This document shows, one piece after another, positions 38,975 to 47,894 of a stretch of 64,000 nt of DNA (positions within the stretch are counted from its first letter, which is position 1; the number at the start of each line of letters is the position of its first letter). This DNA is from Streptomyces sp. NRRL B-1140 (GTDB lineage Bacteria; Actinomycetota; Actinomycetes; Streptomycetales; Streptomycetaceae): contig NZ_LGEA01000091.1 of assembly GCF_001280065.1 (NCBI RefSeq), positions 248,001 to 312,000 on the forward strand, written 5' to 3'. The notes beneath the pieces are model-generated. The model worked only from the letters and a program-made list of their open reading frames with translations. It ran no database searches and had not been told where the DNA came from. The position numbers and the translations under genes were made by a program.

Positions 38975-40525
38975 CTACTGCTTACCGCACAGCGAGACGA
39001 CCTTCTGCTCTTCCTCCGAGAGGCTGGGGCCGGGGCTGGGGGTGGGTGCGGTCGTGGTCGGGGGCGTGGACTTCTCCGGGGCCGACGGTGAACCCGACGG
39101 GCTGGACGGGTTCGGCGTCGGTGTGGCCTTGGACGTGAAGGAGGCGGGAGTGGTTCCCGTGGTGCCCCCGGCCTCGCCTTCGCCGGTCTTGGAGTTGTTC
39201 TGGCTCTCGGCTTCGCGCCGCTGCGCCTCCTTCTTGCACGCGGAGGCCTGCACCGACAGTTCCTGGATCTTCGCCTGGGCGTTCTTGAGCCCGCCCTCGG
39301 GGATGGTCTCCTTGACCTGCTTCTGCTGGTAGGGCGGCAGGTACTTGAGTTCGATCTCGGGGTGGTCCTTCTCGACGTCCGAGAGGGAGACCCAGGCCAG
39401 GTCCTGGCTGATGCCCCGGTACAGCGCGACGTGTTCGTTCTGGGTGCCGACGTAGTACTGCGTCTGCGTCCAGCGGTATCCGCCGTAGAGTCCGCCGCCG
39501 ACGAGGGCCAGGGCGAGGGTGCCGTAGAGGGATCTCTTCAGCCAGCGGCCCTTCCTGCGGGGCTTGGTGAAGTCGTCGTCGCCGTAGTCGAAGCCGTCGG
39601 CGGGGATGTAGCCGGTGGTGTCGCCGGAGCCGGGCGGGCCGAACTCGCCGCCTCCGGTGCCGCGGCCGTGGCGGCCGAGTCCGGAGGCGCGGCCCGCGGG
39701 GGTCTGCATGATGCCGTTGTCGTGCAGCTGGTGCTGGTTCTCGGCGACGGCGCCGACCACGACGGGGGTGTCGGACAGCTGCCCCGCGAGGGTGTCACCG
39801 GTGTCGAGGTCGAGGACGTCGGCGATGATGACCGTGATGTTGTCGGGGCCGCCGCCGCGCAGCGCCAGCTCGATCAGGTTCTGGACGGTCTCCTGGGGGC
39901 CCTGGTAGCTGGCGAGGGTGTCCTCGAGGGTCTGGTGGGAGACCACGCCGGACAGGCCGTCGGAGCAGATCAGGTAGCGGTCGCCGGCGCGCACCTCGCG
40001 GATGGACAGGTCCGGCTCGACGTGGTCTCCGGATCCCAGGGCGCGCATCAGCAGCGAGCGCTGCGGGTGCGTGGTGGCCTCCTCCTCGGTGATACGGCCC
40101 TCGTCGACCAGGCGCTGTACCCAGGTGTGGTCCTGGGTGATCTGGGTGAGGACGCCGTCGCGGAGCAGGTAGGCGCGGGAGTCGCCGACGTGGACCATGC
40201 CGAGGCGCTGGCCCGTCCACAGCAGGGCGGTCAGGGTCGTCCCCATGCCTTCCAGCTGGGGGTCGTCCTCGACCATGGAGCGCAGCTGGTCGTTGGCGCG
40301 CTGTACCGCCGTGCCGAGCGAGGTGAGGATGTCGGAGCCGGGGACGTCGTCGTCGAGGGCGACGATGGTGGAGATGGCCTCGGAGGAGGCGACCTCACCG
40401 GCCGCCGCGCCGCCCATGCCGTCGGCGATGGCGAGCAGGCGCGGGCCGGCGTATCCGGAGTCCTCGTTGCCCTCCCGGATCATGCCCTTGTGCGATCCGG
40501 CCGCGAAGCGCAGTGACAGACTCAT
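38975..40525 (-). CDS. PP2C-family serine/threonine phosphatase (PstP-like)
   Basis: A metal-dependent phosphatase that counteracts PknB-type kinases. From the ATG at 40525, which follows GCGAGGTGCGC, it is 516 aa. The catalytic domain (residues 1-235) has the metal ligands in EGNEDSGYAG, ADGMGGAAAGE, MVHVGDSRAYL, CSDGLSGVV and GGPDNITVII. One membrane helix lies near residues 325-345. The extracellular tail is Ser/Thr/Pro-rich (last ~90 residues). The frame extends to an upstream GTG (535 aa), but that start lacks a ribosome site. Confidence 0.95.
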   Translation of the reverse strand: MSLSLRFAAGSHKGMIREGNEDSGYAGPRLLAIADGMGGAAAGEVASSEAISTIVALDDDVPGSDILTSLGTAVQRANDQLRSMVEDDPQLEGMGTTLTALLWTGQRLGMVHVGDSRAYLLRDGVLTQITQDHTWVQRLVDEGRITEEEATTHPQRSLLMRALGSGDHVEPDLSIREVRAGDRYLICSDGLSGVVSHQTLEDTLASYQGPQETVQNLIELALRGGGPDNITVIIADVLDLDTGDTLAGQLSDTPVVVGAVAENQHQLHDNGIMQTPAGRASGLGRHGRGTGGGEFGPPGSGDTTGYIPADGFDYGDDDFTKPRRKGRWLKRSLYGTLALALVGGGLYGGYRWTQTQYYVGTQNEHVALYRGISQDLAWVSLSDVEKDHPEIELKYLPPYQQKQVKETIPEGGLKNAQAKIQELSVQASACKKEAQRREAESQNNSKTGEGEAGGTTGTTPASFTSKATPTPNPSSPSGSPSAPEKSTPPTTTAPTPSPGPSLSEEEQKVVSLCGKQ

Positions 40526-40665
40526 GCGCACCTCGCCTGTCGGCTCCGGGTACAGCCGGTCGTGTCGAGCCACACTGCCCACCCTCCGGTCGGGAGCGCG
40601 CGGGGGGCCGGGGTGGGGCCCGCCACTGCGTGCTCGCTCCGCTCGCGCCTATCCATGATGTAGCA

Positions 40666-41181
40666 CTACTTCCGCAGCTCGATGACGGTCTTGCCGATGC
40701 GGATCGGCGCGCCCAGCGCAATCGGTGTGGGAGTCGTCAGCCGGGACCGGTCCAGGTACGTGCCGTTGGTGGAGCCGAGGTCCTCGACGATCCACTGGCC
40801 GTCGCGGTCCGGGTAGATCCTGGCATGGCGGCTGGAGGCGTAGTCGTCGTCCAGCACGATCGTCGAGTCGTGCGCGCGGCCCAGGGTGATGGTCTGGCCC
40901 TGGAGGGCGACCGTGGTGCCGGTGAGGGTGCCTTCGGTCACGACCAGCTTGGTGGGGGCGTTGCGGCCGCGCCGGCCGCCGGCGGGCTGCTGGCGCTGCT
41001 GCGGAGGTGCCTGGCGGGCGGCGGCCTGCTGCTGCTGGCGGCCCGCTTCGCGGCGTCCGCCGCGCTGGGTGACACGCGTACCGAAAAGGTCGCTGCGGAT
41101 GACCTGCACGGCCACGATCACGAACAGCCACAGTACGGCCAGGAAACCCAGCCGCATGACCGTGAGGGTCAGCTCTGACAT
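40666..41181 (-). CDS. fhaB: FHA-domain membrane protein FhaB (FipA)
   Basis: A phosphothreonine-binding adaptor of 171 aa. It has an N-terminal membrane helix (about residues 7-28), a Gln/Arg-rich linker, and an FHA domain (about 75-165) with ITLGRAHDSTIVLDDDYASSRHARI and DLGSTNGTYLDRSRL. In Mycobacterium it binds phosphorylated PknB-pathway proteins. The ATG at 41181 is preceded by a GGGGGC stretch. It is next to fhaA and probably co-transcribed with it. Confidence 0.93.
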   Translation of the reverse strand: MSELTLTVMRLGFLAVLWLFVIVAVQVIRSDLFGTRVTQRGGRREAGRQQQQAAARQAPPQQRQQPAGGRRGRNAPTKLVVTEGTLTGTTVALQGQTITLGRAHDSTIVLDDDYASSRHARIYPDRDGQWIVEDLGSTNGTYLDRSRLTTPTPIALGAPIRIGKTVIELRK

Positions 41182-41191
41182 TGCCCCCGCT

Positions 41192-42037
41192 TCACCCTTC
41201 GGCTTGCCGGTAAATGATGGTGGTGCTGCCCACGACGATCCGCGAGCCGTCGCGGAGCGTAGCGCGGGTGGTGTGCTGCCCGTCCACCACGATGCCGTTG
41301 GTGGATCCGAGATCCTGGATCGTCGAGGGCGTTCCGGTCCGGATCTCGCAGTGCCGGCGGGAGACGCCGGGGTCGTCGATCCGCACGTCGGCGTCGGTGC
41401 TGCGGCCCAGCACGAGCGTGGCGCGGGAGATCTGATGGCGGGTGCCGTTGATCTCGATCCAGTGGCGGGTACGTCCGCCGGCGGCCGGGGGCCGCTGGCC
41501 GCTCGCGGCGGGCGGGTAGCCGTAGCCGCCGGGCGGCGGTGCGGCGGGCATGGGCGGGGCACCGGCGGGCGAGGCGGACGGCGGGTAGCCGTAGCCACCG
41601 GGGCGTGAGCCCTGCGGGGCGGCGGGCGCGCCGCCGCCTTGCGGGCCGCCCTGCTGGCTGCTGGAGGAGGCGAGCGTACGGCTGCGCACCCGGTACAGGC
41701 CGGTGTCGAGGTCGTCCGCCTTCTCCAGGTGCACCTTGATCGGGCCCATGAAGGTGTAGCGCTGCTGCTTGGCGTAGTCGCGGACCATGCCGGCGAGCTC
41801 GTCGCCGAGCTGGCCGGAGTAGGGGCTGAGCCGCTCGAAGTCGGGTGTGCTCAGTTCGACGATGAAGTCGTTGGGTACGACCGTGCGGTCGCGGTTCCAG
41901 ATCGTGGCGTTGTTGTCGCACTCGCGCTGGAGCGCTCCGGCGATCTCCACGGGCTGGACCTCGGACTTGAACACCTTGGCGAAGGTGCCGTTGACCAGAC
42001 CTTCGAGACGCTGCTCGAATTTCTTCAGGACTCCCAT
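41192..42037 (-). CDS. fhaA: FHA-domain protein FhaA (DUF3662 + FHA)
   Basis: This 281-aa cytoplasmic protein has an N-terminal DUF3662 domain (residues 1-120: MGVLKKFEQRLEGLVNGTFAKVFKSEVQPVEIAGALQ), a Gly/Tyr/Pro-rich linker with repeated GGYGYPP units, and a C-terminal FHA domain (about 190-278) with LVLGRSTDADVRIDDPGVSRRH and DLGSTNGIVVDG. In Mycobacterium FhaA binds the phosphorylated pseudokinase MviN/CwlM pathway and regulates peptidoglycan synthesis. It is the first gene of the fhaA-to-pknB string. Confidence 0.95.
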   Translation of the reverse strand: MGVLKKFEQRLEGLVNGTFAKVFKSEVQPVEIAGALQRECDNNATIWNRDRTVVPNDFIVELSTPDFERLSPYSGQLGDELAGMVRDYAKQQRYTFMGPIKVHLEKADDLDTGLYRVRSRTLASSSSQQGGPQGGGAPAAPQGSRPGGYGYPPSASPAGAPPMPAAPPPGGYGYPPAASGQRPPAAGGRTRHWIEINGTRHQISRATLVLGRSTDADVRIDDPGVSRRHCEIRTGTPSTIQDLGSTNGIVVDGQHTTRATLRDGSRIVVGSTTIIYRQAEG

Positions 42038-42509
42038 GAGGCACCTCCTCCGTAGCTGCCGTCCTGTGTACTGCCCTGCGGGCCGCTTGGCTGGTACTGC
42101 TTACTGATCGTATCCACGCGCGGCTCGATCGGCTGGTTCCCCCTGTCAGCACCGCCGACGGGTGTCGACGCATGACGAAGTTCCCTGTGGAGCTCCTCCT
42201 CGAACTCCTCCGGTGTTACTGCTGCGCGTATCCGCCTCCGGTATGCCTGACAAGGATCGTAGAGGCGGCCGAAGACCAGTGTCCCGCACCCGGCTGTGGA
42301 CCCCGCCCCCTCCTGCGGAGACGGCGGGTACCGGTACGAGGTTGATACGTGAACAGGTTCGCGTTGATACGTGGCAGGGGCATCGATGGTTCGGCAGGGG
42401 TTCTGCCTGCGGGGATAAGGGATGTGAACCCACCCCTTCCAGCGTGCTAATGTTCTGGGTGTCGGAAGGCGCCGGCCCCAAAGGGGCAGACGCCCAGGAC
42501 ACACCCAAT
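42038..42509. promoter_or_regulatory. Upstream region of fhaA and of tRNA-Leu, with paired direct repeats
   Basis: A 472-bp gap without a supported gene. Two exact copies of GTTGATACGTG lie at 42341-42351 and 42363-42373, 22 bp (two helical turns) apart. On the plus strand TGAACC (42425-42430) and TAATGT (42448-42453) with a 17-bp spacer form a weak promoter candidate for tRNA-Leu. The fhaA promoter should lie nearer 42060-42300, but no clear hexamers are visible. Confidence 0.5.
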
Positions 42510-42593
42510 GCGCGGGTGGCGGAATAGGCAGACGCGCTGGATTCAGGTTCCAGTGCCCGCAAGGGCGTGGGGGTTCAACTCCCCCCTCGCGCA
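42510..42593 (+). tRNA. tRNA-Leu (anticodon CAG)
   Basis: A class II tRNA: acceptor GCGCGGG with CTCGCGC, anticodon loop TTCAGGT, the long variable arm TGCCCGCAAGGGCGT and T-arm GGGGGTTCAACTCCCCC. CCA is not encoded. Confidence 0.97.
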
Positions 42594-42600
42594 CCGTTGA

Positions 42601-42635
42601 GAACGGGCGGCATCGATCAGATGCCGCCCGTTCTT
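42601..42635 (+). terminator. tRNA-Leu terminator
   Basis: A perfect 14-bp stem (42601-42614 with 42620-42633), GATCA loop and TT tail directly follow the tRNA. Confidence 0.85.
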
Positions 42636-42705
42636 CGTGTCTGCGGATGTGACGGTTGTCTCGGGCCGGGGCGGGCCGTCCGGTTCGGGTCGTGTGAGGA
42701 AGCTC

Positions 42706-43239
42706 TCAGGCCTGGTCGGCCCGGCCGTCCCCCAGGGTTCGCCCCGGGGCGAAGCGTTCCCGTACGACCGGGTCGTCGAGGAGGCGGGGCGGGTAGCCGG
42801 GGCCGGTGCGGGCGCTCATGTCCCGCTGGTGCAGGGGCTCGCCGCAGGCGGAGCAGACGACTTCGGCCTCGGTGTCGTGGGAGCACGGCTGGTGGTGCAG
42901 GATCACCGGGGCGCCCTCCTCGCCGGCCAGCCAGCGGTCGCCCCAGGCGTTGATCGCGGCGAGGACGCCGAAGAAGTCGCGGCCCTTGTCCGTCGGCAGG
43001 TACTCGTGGCGGACCGGGTCCCTCTGGTAGACGTGCCGCCGCAGCAGGCCCTCGGCCTCCAGGCGCCGCAGCCGGTCGGTGAGGGTGTTGCGGGCGATGC
43101 CCAGGGTGGCGATGAAGCCGTCGAAGCGGGATTCGCCGTAGAAGACCTCGCGCAGCACCAGGAGGGTCCAGGCGTCGCCCAGGATGTCCGCGGTGCGGGC
43201 GATGGAGCAGGGCCAGGTGCTGAACGAGGTCCGTCTCAT
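42706..43239 (-). CDS. HxlR-family transcriptional regulator
   Basis: This 177-aa protein starts MRRTSFSTWPCSIARTADILGDAWTLLVLREVFYG, with the winged helix-turn-helix of the HxlR family through residue ~100 (RFDGFIATLGIARNTLTDRLRRLEAEGLL). The N-terminal Cys11 is the redox or electrophile-sensing position of several HxlR proteins. A C-terminal extension carries a CSACGEPL Cys pair. The target is probably nearby or its own promoter (inference). It lies 68 bp from the ABC permease gene on the same strand. Confidence 0.9.
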   Translation of the reverse strand: MRRTSFSTWPCSIARTADILGDAWTLLVLREVFYGESRFDGFIATLGIARNTLTDRLRRLEAEGLLRRHVYQRDPVRHEYLPTDKGRDFFGVLAAINAWGDRWLAGEEGAPVILHHQPCSHDTEAEVVCSACGEPLHQRDMSARTGPGYPPRLLDDPVVRERFAPGRTLGDGRADQA

Positions 43240-43307
43240 GGGTTCACTGTAGAAGGCCGTCCCCTTTTTGGTCTCATGATGAGATCGACTCTCGCGGGCG
43301 GGGCGGG

Positions 43308-45746
43308 CTACTCGCGCGTCCCCGTGAGGTCCGCCGGGCGGCGGCGCAGGGTGAGGGCGGCGGGGACCGTCGCGCAGGACACGGCCAGCAGGGCGCAGGC
43401 GGTCGCCGTCGCGCCGAGCGCCTGCCACGGGAGGGTGAGGGTGGGGCGCACCGACAGCAGGCCGAGGGCGCCCCACATGCCGGCCAGGTTGACGCCCGTG
43501 ACCAGCAGGCCGAGGAGCGCACCGGCCGCGGTGGCCGTCAGGGCCTCGGCCGCGGTCAGCCGCAGCACCTGCCGGCGGGTGGCCCCGGTCAGCCGCAGCA
43601 CGGCCAGGTCGCGGACCCGGTCGGAGGCCGCCATGACCGTGGTGTTGGCCACGGAGATGCCCGTGTAGAGCAGGGCGATGCCGAGGACCAGGAAGACGCC
43701 GAGGCGGGTGGTGCGGTTGGTTTCCGGCCGGGTGGCGTCGATCCACTCGTCCCGGGTGAGGACCCGCCCGCCTCCCGGACCGGCCGCCTCGCGCAGGGCG
43801 GCGGCCACGGCGGCGGGGGCGGCGCCGTCCTCGAGTGCCACGTCCACGCGGTCGACCGTGGCGCCCGGGGCGTTGCGCGGGGTGACGTAGACGCCGTTGC
43901 CGCCCGTGCCGGTCGGCATCACCGCGGCGATGCGGAGGGTGCGGGGTGTTCCGTCGCCGAGCCATACCCGGACCCGGTCGCCGACCCGGTGCCGTCGCCA
44001 CTCCTCGTTGACGATGATCGAGTCGTCGTCGAGGTCGCTCGTGCGGCCCGCGCCGATCGGCAGGCGGCTGGTGGCCGCCAGGTCGGCGGGGGTCGCGGCG
44101 CGGGCCTCGGAGCGGATCAGGGCCACGCCGTCCTCCAGGACGTGGACGGCCGTCGACGACGTCGCCGAGATCCGCGCGCCCGGTACGGCACGCAGCCTGT
44201 TCAGGGCGGTGGCGTCGAAGTCCTGTCCGGCGGCCGGGGTGACGACGAAGGCGGCGGTGGTGCGCTCGCTCGTCTCGGTGGACTTCGCGTGGCTCAGCGT
44301 CGCGGTGGCGCCGAGGAGTGAACCGGCGAGTGCGACGGTGACCAGGACGGGGGCCGCGAGGGCGGCGGTGCGGCGTACCGCGGTGGCCGTGTTCTCGCGC
44401 ACCAGCATGCCCACCGCCGTGGGTGTGCAGGTCAGCAGGCGGGTCAGGGGCCGCAGCACCAGGGGCGCGAGCAGGGCGGCCGCGGTGATCAGCAGCATGG
44501 GGCGGATGATGTACGTCTTGCGGTGGAGCAGGTCGGACGGGTCGGTGGTGAGGGACAGGACCAGGGTCACGGCGGCCGCGAGCAGGAGGACGATGCCGCA
44601 GAGCAGGCGTCCCCGGGTGAGCGGCCCGCTGTCGGCGGCCGTCTCGCGCAGGGCCTCGGTGGGGGCGGTGCGGCCGGCCCGCCAGGAGGCCGAGGTGGCT
44701 CCGCCCAGGGCGACGAGCAGGCCCGTCCAGAAGGCCGCGTGGTAGGGCCAGGTGTGCTCACCGATGGTGAACCAGGCCGGGGCGAGATGCTCTTCGACGA
44801 CTCTGGCCGCCAGCAGCGGTGCCCCGTAGGAGCCCAGCGCGCAGCCCGCGGCCGAGGCGAGGGTGCCGACGGTGAGGGCCTCGGCGAGGACGGCCCGGCG
44901 GAGCTGGGCCGGACCGGCCCCGGCGGTGCGCAGCAGGGCGAACTCCCTGCGGCGCTGGGCGACCGCGAAGGCGAAGGTCGACGCCACGACGAAGACGGAC
45001 ACGAAGGCGGTGACGCCGCCGGCGGTGCCGAACAGGGAGTTCATCGCCGTGAGCGCCTCACGGTCCCGGTCCGGGTCGGCGTCGGCGAGGCGGCGTGCCG
45101 TGCCGGTGAGCACCTGGGCGCTGTCGCCCACCGCCGCGCGTACGGGCGCCGGGTCGGCTTTCACGACCAACTGGACGGTGGACGGCTGCAGTTGTGCGGC
45201 GCGGGTGTCCGTGAAGAACACGGCGTTCTCGAAGCCGCGGGAGGTCAGCGTGCCGACGACGCGTACGGTGCCCGCGTCGGTGTGGATGTGCCGGCCCGGG
45301 CGGGCCCAGTCGCCGGTGACGGCGATCTCGCCGGCCGTGCGGGGGGCCCGGCCGCCGGTGAGGTCGTACGGGGCGAACGCGGCGGTGGACCAGGGGTGGC
45401 CCACCAGGCCGGTGGGAGCGCCCGGGGCGCGTACGGGGAACGAGCGGTCCTCGACGACCGGGCCCAGCCTCCGCAGCCGCGCGACGGTCGCGGCCGGCAC
45501 GGGACGAGGGTGCGCCAGCCGCGACTCCCGGATGCCGGCCGGGGTGGGGACGCGCAGGGTGTCCTGCCCCTTGACCACGACCGGCGCGGCGGCGAAGCGT
45601 TCGGGGCCGCGCTCCGGGGCGGTGGCCGTCGAGGCCAGGGCCAGGCCCATGACGGTGAGCAGTGCCACGCCCAGGCAGAGGGCGACGAAGCTGCCGGTGA
45701 AGGTGGCCCAGCGGGCGCGCAGGGTGCGCAGGGTGACGCTCAGCAC
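43308..45746 (-). CDS. ABC transporter permease, FtsX/MacB-like (two-repeat)
   Basis: An 812-aa permease with two FtsX-like halves. It has an N-terminal helix (ATFTGSFVALCLGVALLTVMGLAL), a large extracytoplasmic region, helices near residues 250-420, then a second extracytoplasmic region and helices at the C-terminal end (LGVFLVLGIALLYTGISVANTTVM...). Together with the ATPase it forms a MacB-type efflux or mechanotransmission system, and the substrate is unknown. The GTG start at 45746 has a good GGAGG site and overlaps the ATPase stop by seven bases. A frame extending to 46319 is antisense to the ATPase. Confidence 0.92.
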   Translation of the reverse strand: MLSVTLRTLRARWATFTGSFVALCLGVALLTVMGLALASTATAPERGPERFAAAPVVVKGQDTLRVPTPAGIRESRLAHPRPVPAATVARLRRLGPVVEDRSFPVRAPGAPTGLVGHPWSTAAFAPYDLTGGRAPRTAGEIAVTGDWARPGRHIHTDAGTVRVVGTLTSRGFENAVFFTDTRAAQLQPSTVQLVVKADPAPVRAAVGDSAQVLTGTARRLADADPDRDREALTAMNSLFGTAGGVTAFVSVFVVASTFAFAVAQRRREFALLRTAGAGPAQLRRAVLAEALTVGTLASAAGCALGSYGAPLLAARVVEEHLAPAWFTIGEHTWPYHAAFWTGLLVALGGATSASWRAGRTAPTEALRETAADSGPLTRGRLLCGIVLLLAAAVTLVLSLTTDPSDLLHRKTYIIRPMLLITAAALLAPLVLRPLTRLLTCTPTAVGMLVRENTATAVRRTAALAAPVLVTVALAGSLLGATATLSHAKSTETSERTTAAFVVTPAAGQDFDATALNRLRAVPGARISATSSTAVHVLEDGVALIRSEARAATPADLAATSRLPIGAGRTSDLDDDSIIVNEEWRRHRVGDRVRVWLGDGTPRTLRIAAVMPTGTGGNGVYVTPRNAPGATVDRVDVALEDGAAPAAVAAALREAAGPGGGRVLTRDEWIDATRPETNRTTRLGVFLVLGIALLYTGISVANTTVMAASDRVRDLAVLRLTGATRRQVLRLTAAEALTATAAGALLGLLVTGVNLAGMWGALGLLSVRPTLTLPWQALGATATACALLAVSCATVPAALTLRRRPADLTGTRE

Positions 45747-46465
45747 GGCGCGGCCTCCAGGCGGGTCATGCGGGTGGCGATGGAATCGGCGTCGGCGCCC
45801 GTCAACTCCCCGCTCACGCGGCCGTCGACGAGGAAGATCACACGGTCGGCGTACGCGGCGGCCACCGGGTCGTGGGTGACCATGACGACCGTCTGGCCCT
45901 CGCGGTCGACCATGCCGCGCAGCAGACCGAGCACCTCGCGGCCGGTCCGGGTGTCCAGGGCCCCGGTCGGTTCGTCGCCGAACAGCACGTCGGGGCGGGT
46001 GATCAACGCGCGGGCCAGGGCGACGCGTTGCTGCTGGCCGCCGGAGAGCTGGGCCGGCCGGTGCCGGGCCCGGTCGGCGAGACCGACCTGGGCGAGGGCT
46101 TGGCGCACCAGGGCCGTGGGGACGCGGCGGCCGGCCAGGCGCAGGGGCAGGGCCACGTTCTGTTCGGCGGTCAGTGAGGGCAGCAGGTTGAACGCCTGGA
46201 AGACGAACCCGACGCGTTCGCGCCGCAGCAGGGTCAGCCGTCGTTCGCCGAGCCCGGTCAGTTCGGTGCCGCCCACGGCGACCGATCCGGAGGTGGGCCG
46301 GTCCAGCCCGGCCGCGCACTGGAGCAGCGTGGACTTGCCGGAGCCGGAGGGGCCCATGACGGCGGTGAAACTCCCGGCCGGGAACGACAGGGAGACCCCG
46401 TCGAGTGCGGTCAGCGATCCGTATCTCCTGGTGACGGAGTCCAGCCGGACGGCGTCGTGTGTCAT
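45740..46465 (-). CDS. ABC transporter ATP-binding protein (LolD/MacB type)
   Basis: This 241-aa ATPase has Walker A GPSGSGKS (38-45), Q-loop (FQAFNLLPSLTAEQNV), signature LSGGQQQRVALARA (140-153), Walker B LFGDEPTGALD (161-171) and the H-loop TVVMVTHD. LFGDEPTGALDTRTG is typical of the MacB/LolD class. It pairs with the permease downstream and lies divergently from the two-component system, which probably controls it (inference). The ATG follows GGGGGGA. Confidence 0.96.
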   Translation of the reverse strand: MTHDAVRLDSVTRRYGSLTALDGVSLSFPAGSFTAVMGPSGSGKSTLLQCAAGLDRPTSGSVAVGGTELTGLGERRLTLLRRERVGFVFQAFNLLPSLTAEQNVALPLRLAGRRVPTALVRQALAQVGLADRARHRPAQLSGGQQQRVALARALITRPDVLFGDEPTGALDTRTGREVLGLLRGMVDREGQTVVMVTHDPVAAAYADRVIFLVDGRVSGELTGADADSIATRMTRLEAAPC

Positions 46466-46543
46466 GGGTTCCCCCCGGTGTCGGTGTGGATCTCCACGAA
46501 ACCGCGCGGGGGCGGGCCGGCGCAGTGCGGCAGGGCCTAGACC

Positions 46544-46567
46544 CGGGGTAGGGCCAGGCCTACCCCG
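46544..46567. promoter_or_regulatory. Inverted repeat in the divergent ABC/two-component promoter region
   Basis: CGGGGTAGG (46544-46552) pairs exactly with CCTACCCCG (46559-46567) around a 6-base centre. It lies between the divergent transporter and sensor kinase genes, about 80 bp from the ATPase start, and is a likely operator for the LuxR-type response regulator (inference). Confidence 0.65.
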
Positions 46568-46622
46568 CGGCCTCCGTCTGGTCCCCTCGCCGCGGCGCGG
46601 GGCGGCTTCTACGGTGATCCCC

Positions 46623-47894
46623 ATGCACCCTCGGAACGTGTGGCAGGCCATGTCCCGCCCCGCTTATCTGCTGTCGGCATGGCCGTGGCGGTCGGCCGGC
46701 TATCTGCTCACCGGCGCGCTCACCGGTGTGGTCGTGCTGGTGGGGATCGTGCTCTCGGCGGCGGCCGGCGGGGTGCTCGCACTCGCGCTGGTGGGGCTGC
46801 CGTTGCTGCTCGGGACGGCCCTTTCCGGTCTTCCGGTGGCGGCCCTGGAGCGGTACCGGCTGCGGCTGGTCGACGCGGAGCCGGCGCCGGATCCGCACGT
46901 GGCGCCCCGGGAGCCGGGGCTGCGCGCCTGGCTGTCGACGCGGCTGCGGGAGCGGGCCACCTGGCGGGAGCTGGGTCACGCCCTGCTGTTCGCGGGGCTG
47001 TTGTGGCCGGTCGACGCCCTCGCGTTCGCCGTCTTCCTGTCGGGGCCGCTCTCCGTGGTGGCGACTCCGCTGCTCGTGGCGCGCTTCGGCGAGGCGAAGG
47101 TCCTCAAGGTGTGGCTGATCACCACCTGGCCGGCCGCCGTGGGGTGCGCGGTCCTCGGGCTGGTCCTGCTCGCGGTGGGCGCCTGGCTGCTGGGCGTGGT
47201 GGCCGGGGCCCGAGCCGGGCTGACCCGGCTGCTGATCGCGCCGCGGGAGGCCGACCTGGGAGCCCGGGTGGTCGAACTGGCCCGTTCCCGGGTGCGGTTG
47301 GTGGACGCCTTCGAGGCGGAGCGGCGGCGGATCGAGCGCGATCTGCACGACGGGGCGCAGCAGCGGCTCGTCGCCCTGACGATGACGCTCGGGCTGGCGC
47401 GCCTGGACGCCCCGGCCGGTCCGCTGGCCGACCAGCTCGCCAAGGCGCACCAGGAGGCGGGCACGGCCCTGGCGGAGCTGCGCGAACTCATCCACGGCAT
47501 CCACCCCAAGGTCCTCGCCGACTACGGGCTCGAAGCGGCCGTCGCCGACGCGGCGGACCGTTCGGCCGTGCCCGTGGACGTCGACCTGGAGCTGCCCGGA
47601 CGGCTCTCCCCGGCCGTCGAGGCCGCCGCGTACTTCGTGGTGTGCGAGGCGCTCGCCAACGTGGGCAGGCACAGCGGGGCCGACCGGGCGGAGATCAGCG
47701 GGGAGCACCGCGACGGGCGGCTGCTGCTGCGGATACGCGACGACGGGCGCGGTGGGGCGCGGGCCGGTCAGGGCAGCGGGCTGACCGGGCTCGCCGACCG
47801 GGTGTCGGTGCTCGATGGCAGACTCTCCCTGTCCAGTCCGCCCGGCGGACCGACCCTGCTGCGTGTGGAGATCCCTTGTGAGTCTGCGAGTTGA
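46623..47894 (+). CDS. Sensor histidine kinase (HisKA_3 / NarL type)
   Basis: This 423-aa protein has about four membrane helices in the first 200 residues, like the actinobacterial putative-sensor domain. The HisKA_3 region follows, with RRRIERDLHDGAQQRLVAL and phosphoacceptor His242. An HATPase domain follows (about 320-420; CEALANVGRHSGADRA, RIRDDGRGGA, GSGLTGLADRV). There is no large extracytoplasmic sensor. The ATG at 46623 has a weak ribosome site and an internal ATG at 46650 is possible. Frames extending upstream to 44523 are antisense to the transporter genes. Confidence 0.94.
   Translation: MHPRNVWQAMSRPAYLLSAWPWRSAGYLLTGALTGVVVLVGIVLSAAAGGVLALALVGLPLLLGTALSGLPVAALERYRLRLVDAEPAPDPHVAPREPGLRAWLSTRLRERATWRELGHALLFAGLLWPVDALAFAVFLSGPLSVVATPLLVARFGEAKVLKVWLITTWPAAVGCAVLGLVLLAVGAWLLGVVAGARAGLTRLLIAPREADLGARVVELARSRVRLVDAFEAERRRIERDLHDGAQQRLVALTMTLGLARLDAPAGPLADQLAKAHQEAGTALAELRELIHGIHPKVLADYGLEAAVADAADRSAVPVDVDLELPGRLSPAVEAAAYFVVCEALANVGRHSGADRAEISGEHRDGRLLLRIRDDGRGGARAGQGSGLTGLADRVSVLDGRLSLSSPPGGPTLLRVEIPCESAS

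Noticed and set aside
42025..42594. Minus-strand frame across the fhaA upstream region and tRNA-Leu
   Set aside because: It reads through the tRNA and its promoter region and has no codon bias or family match.
44523..46622. Upstream extension of the histidine-kinase frame
   Set aside because: Lies antisense over the ABC transporter genes; the kinase family begins at 46623 with its first membrane helix.
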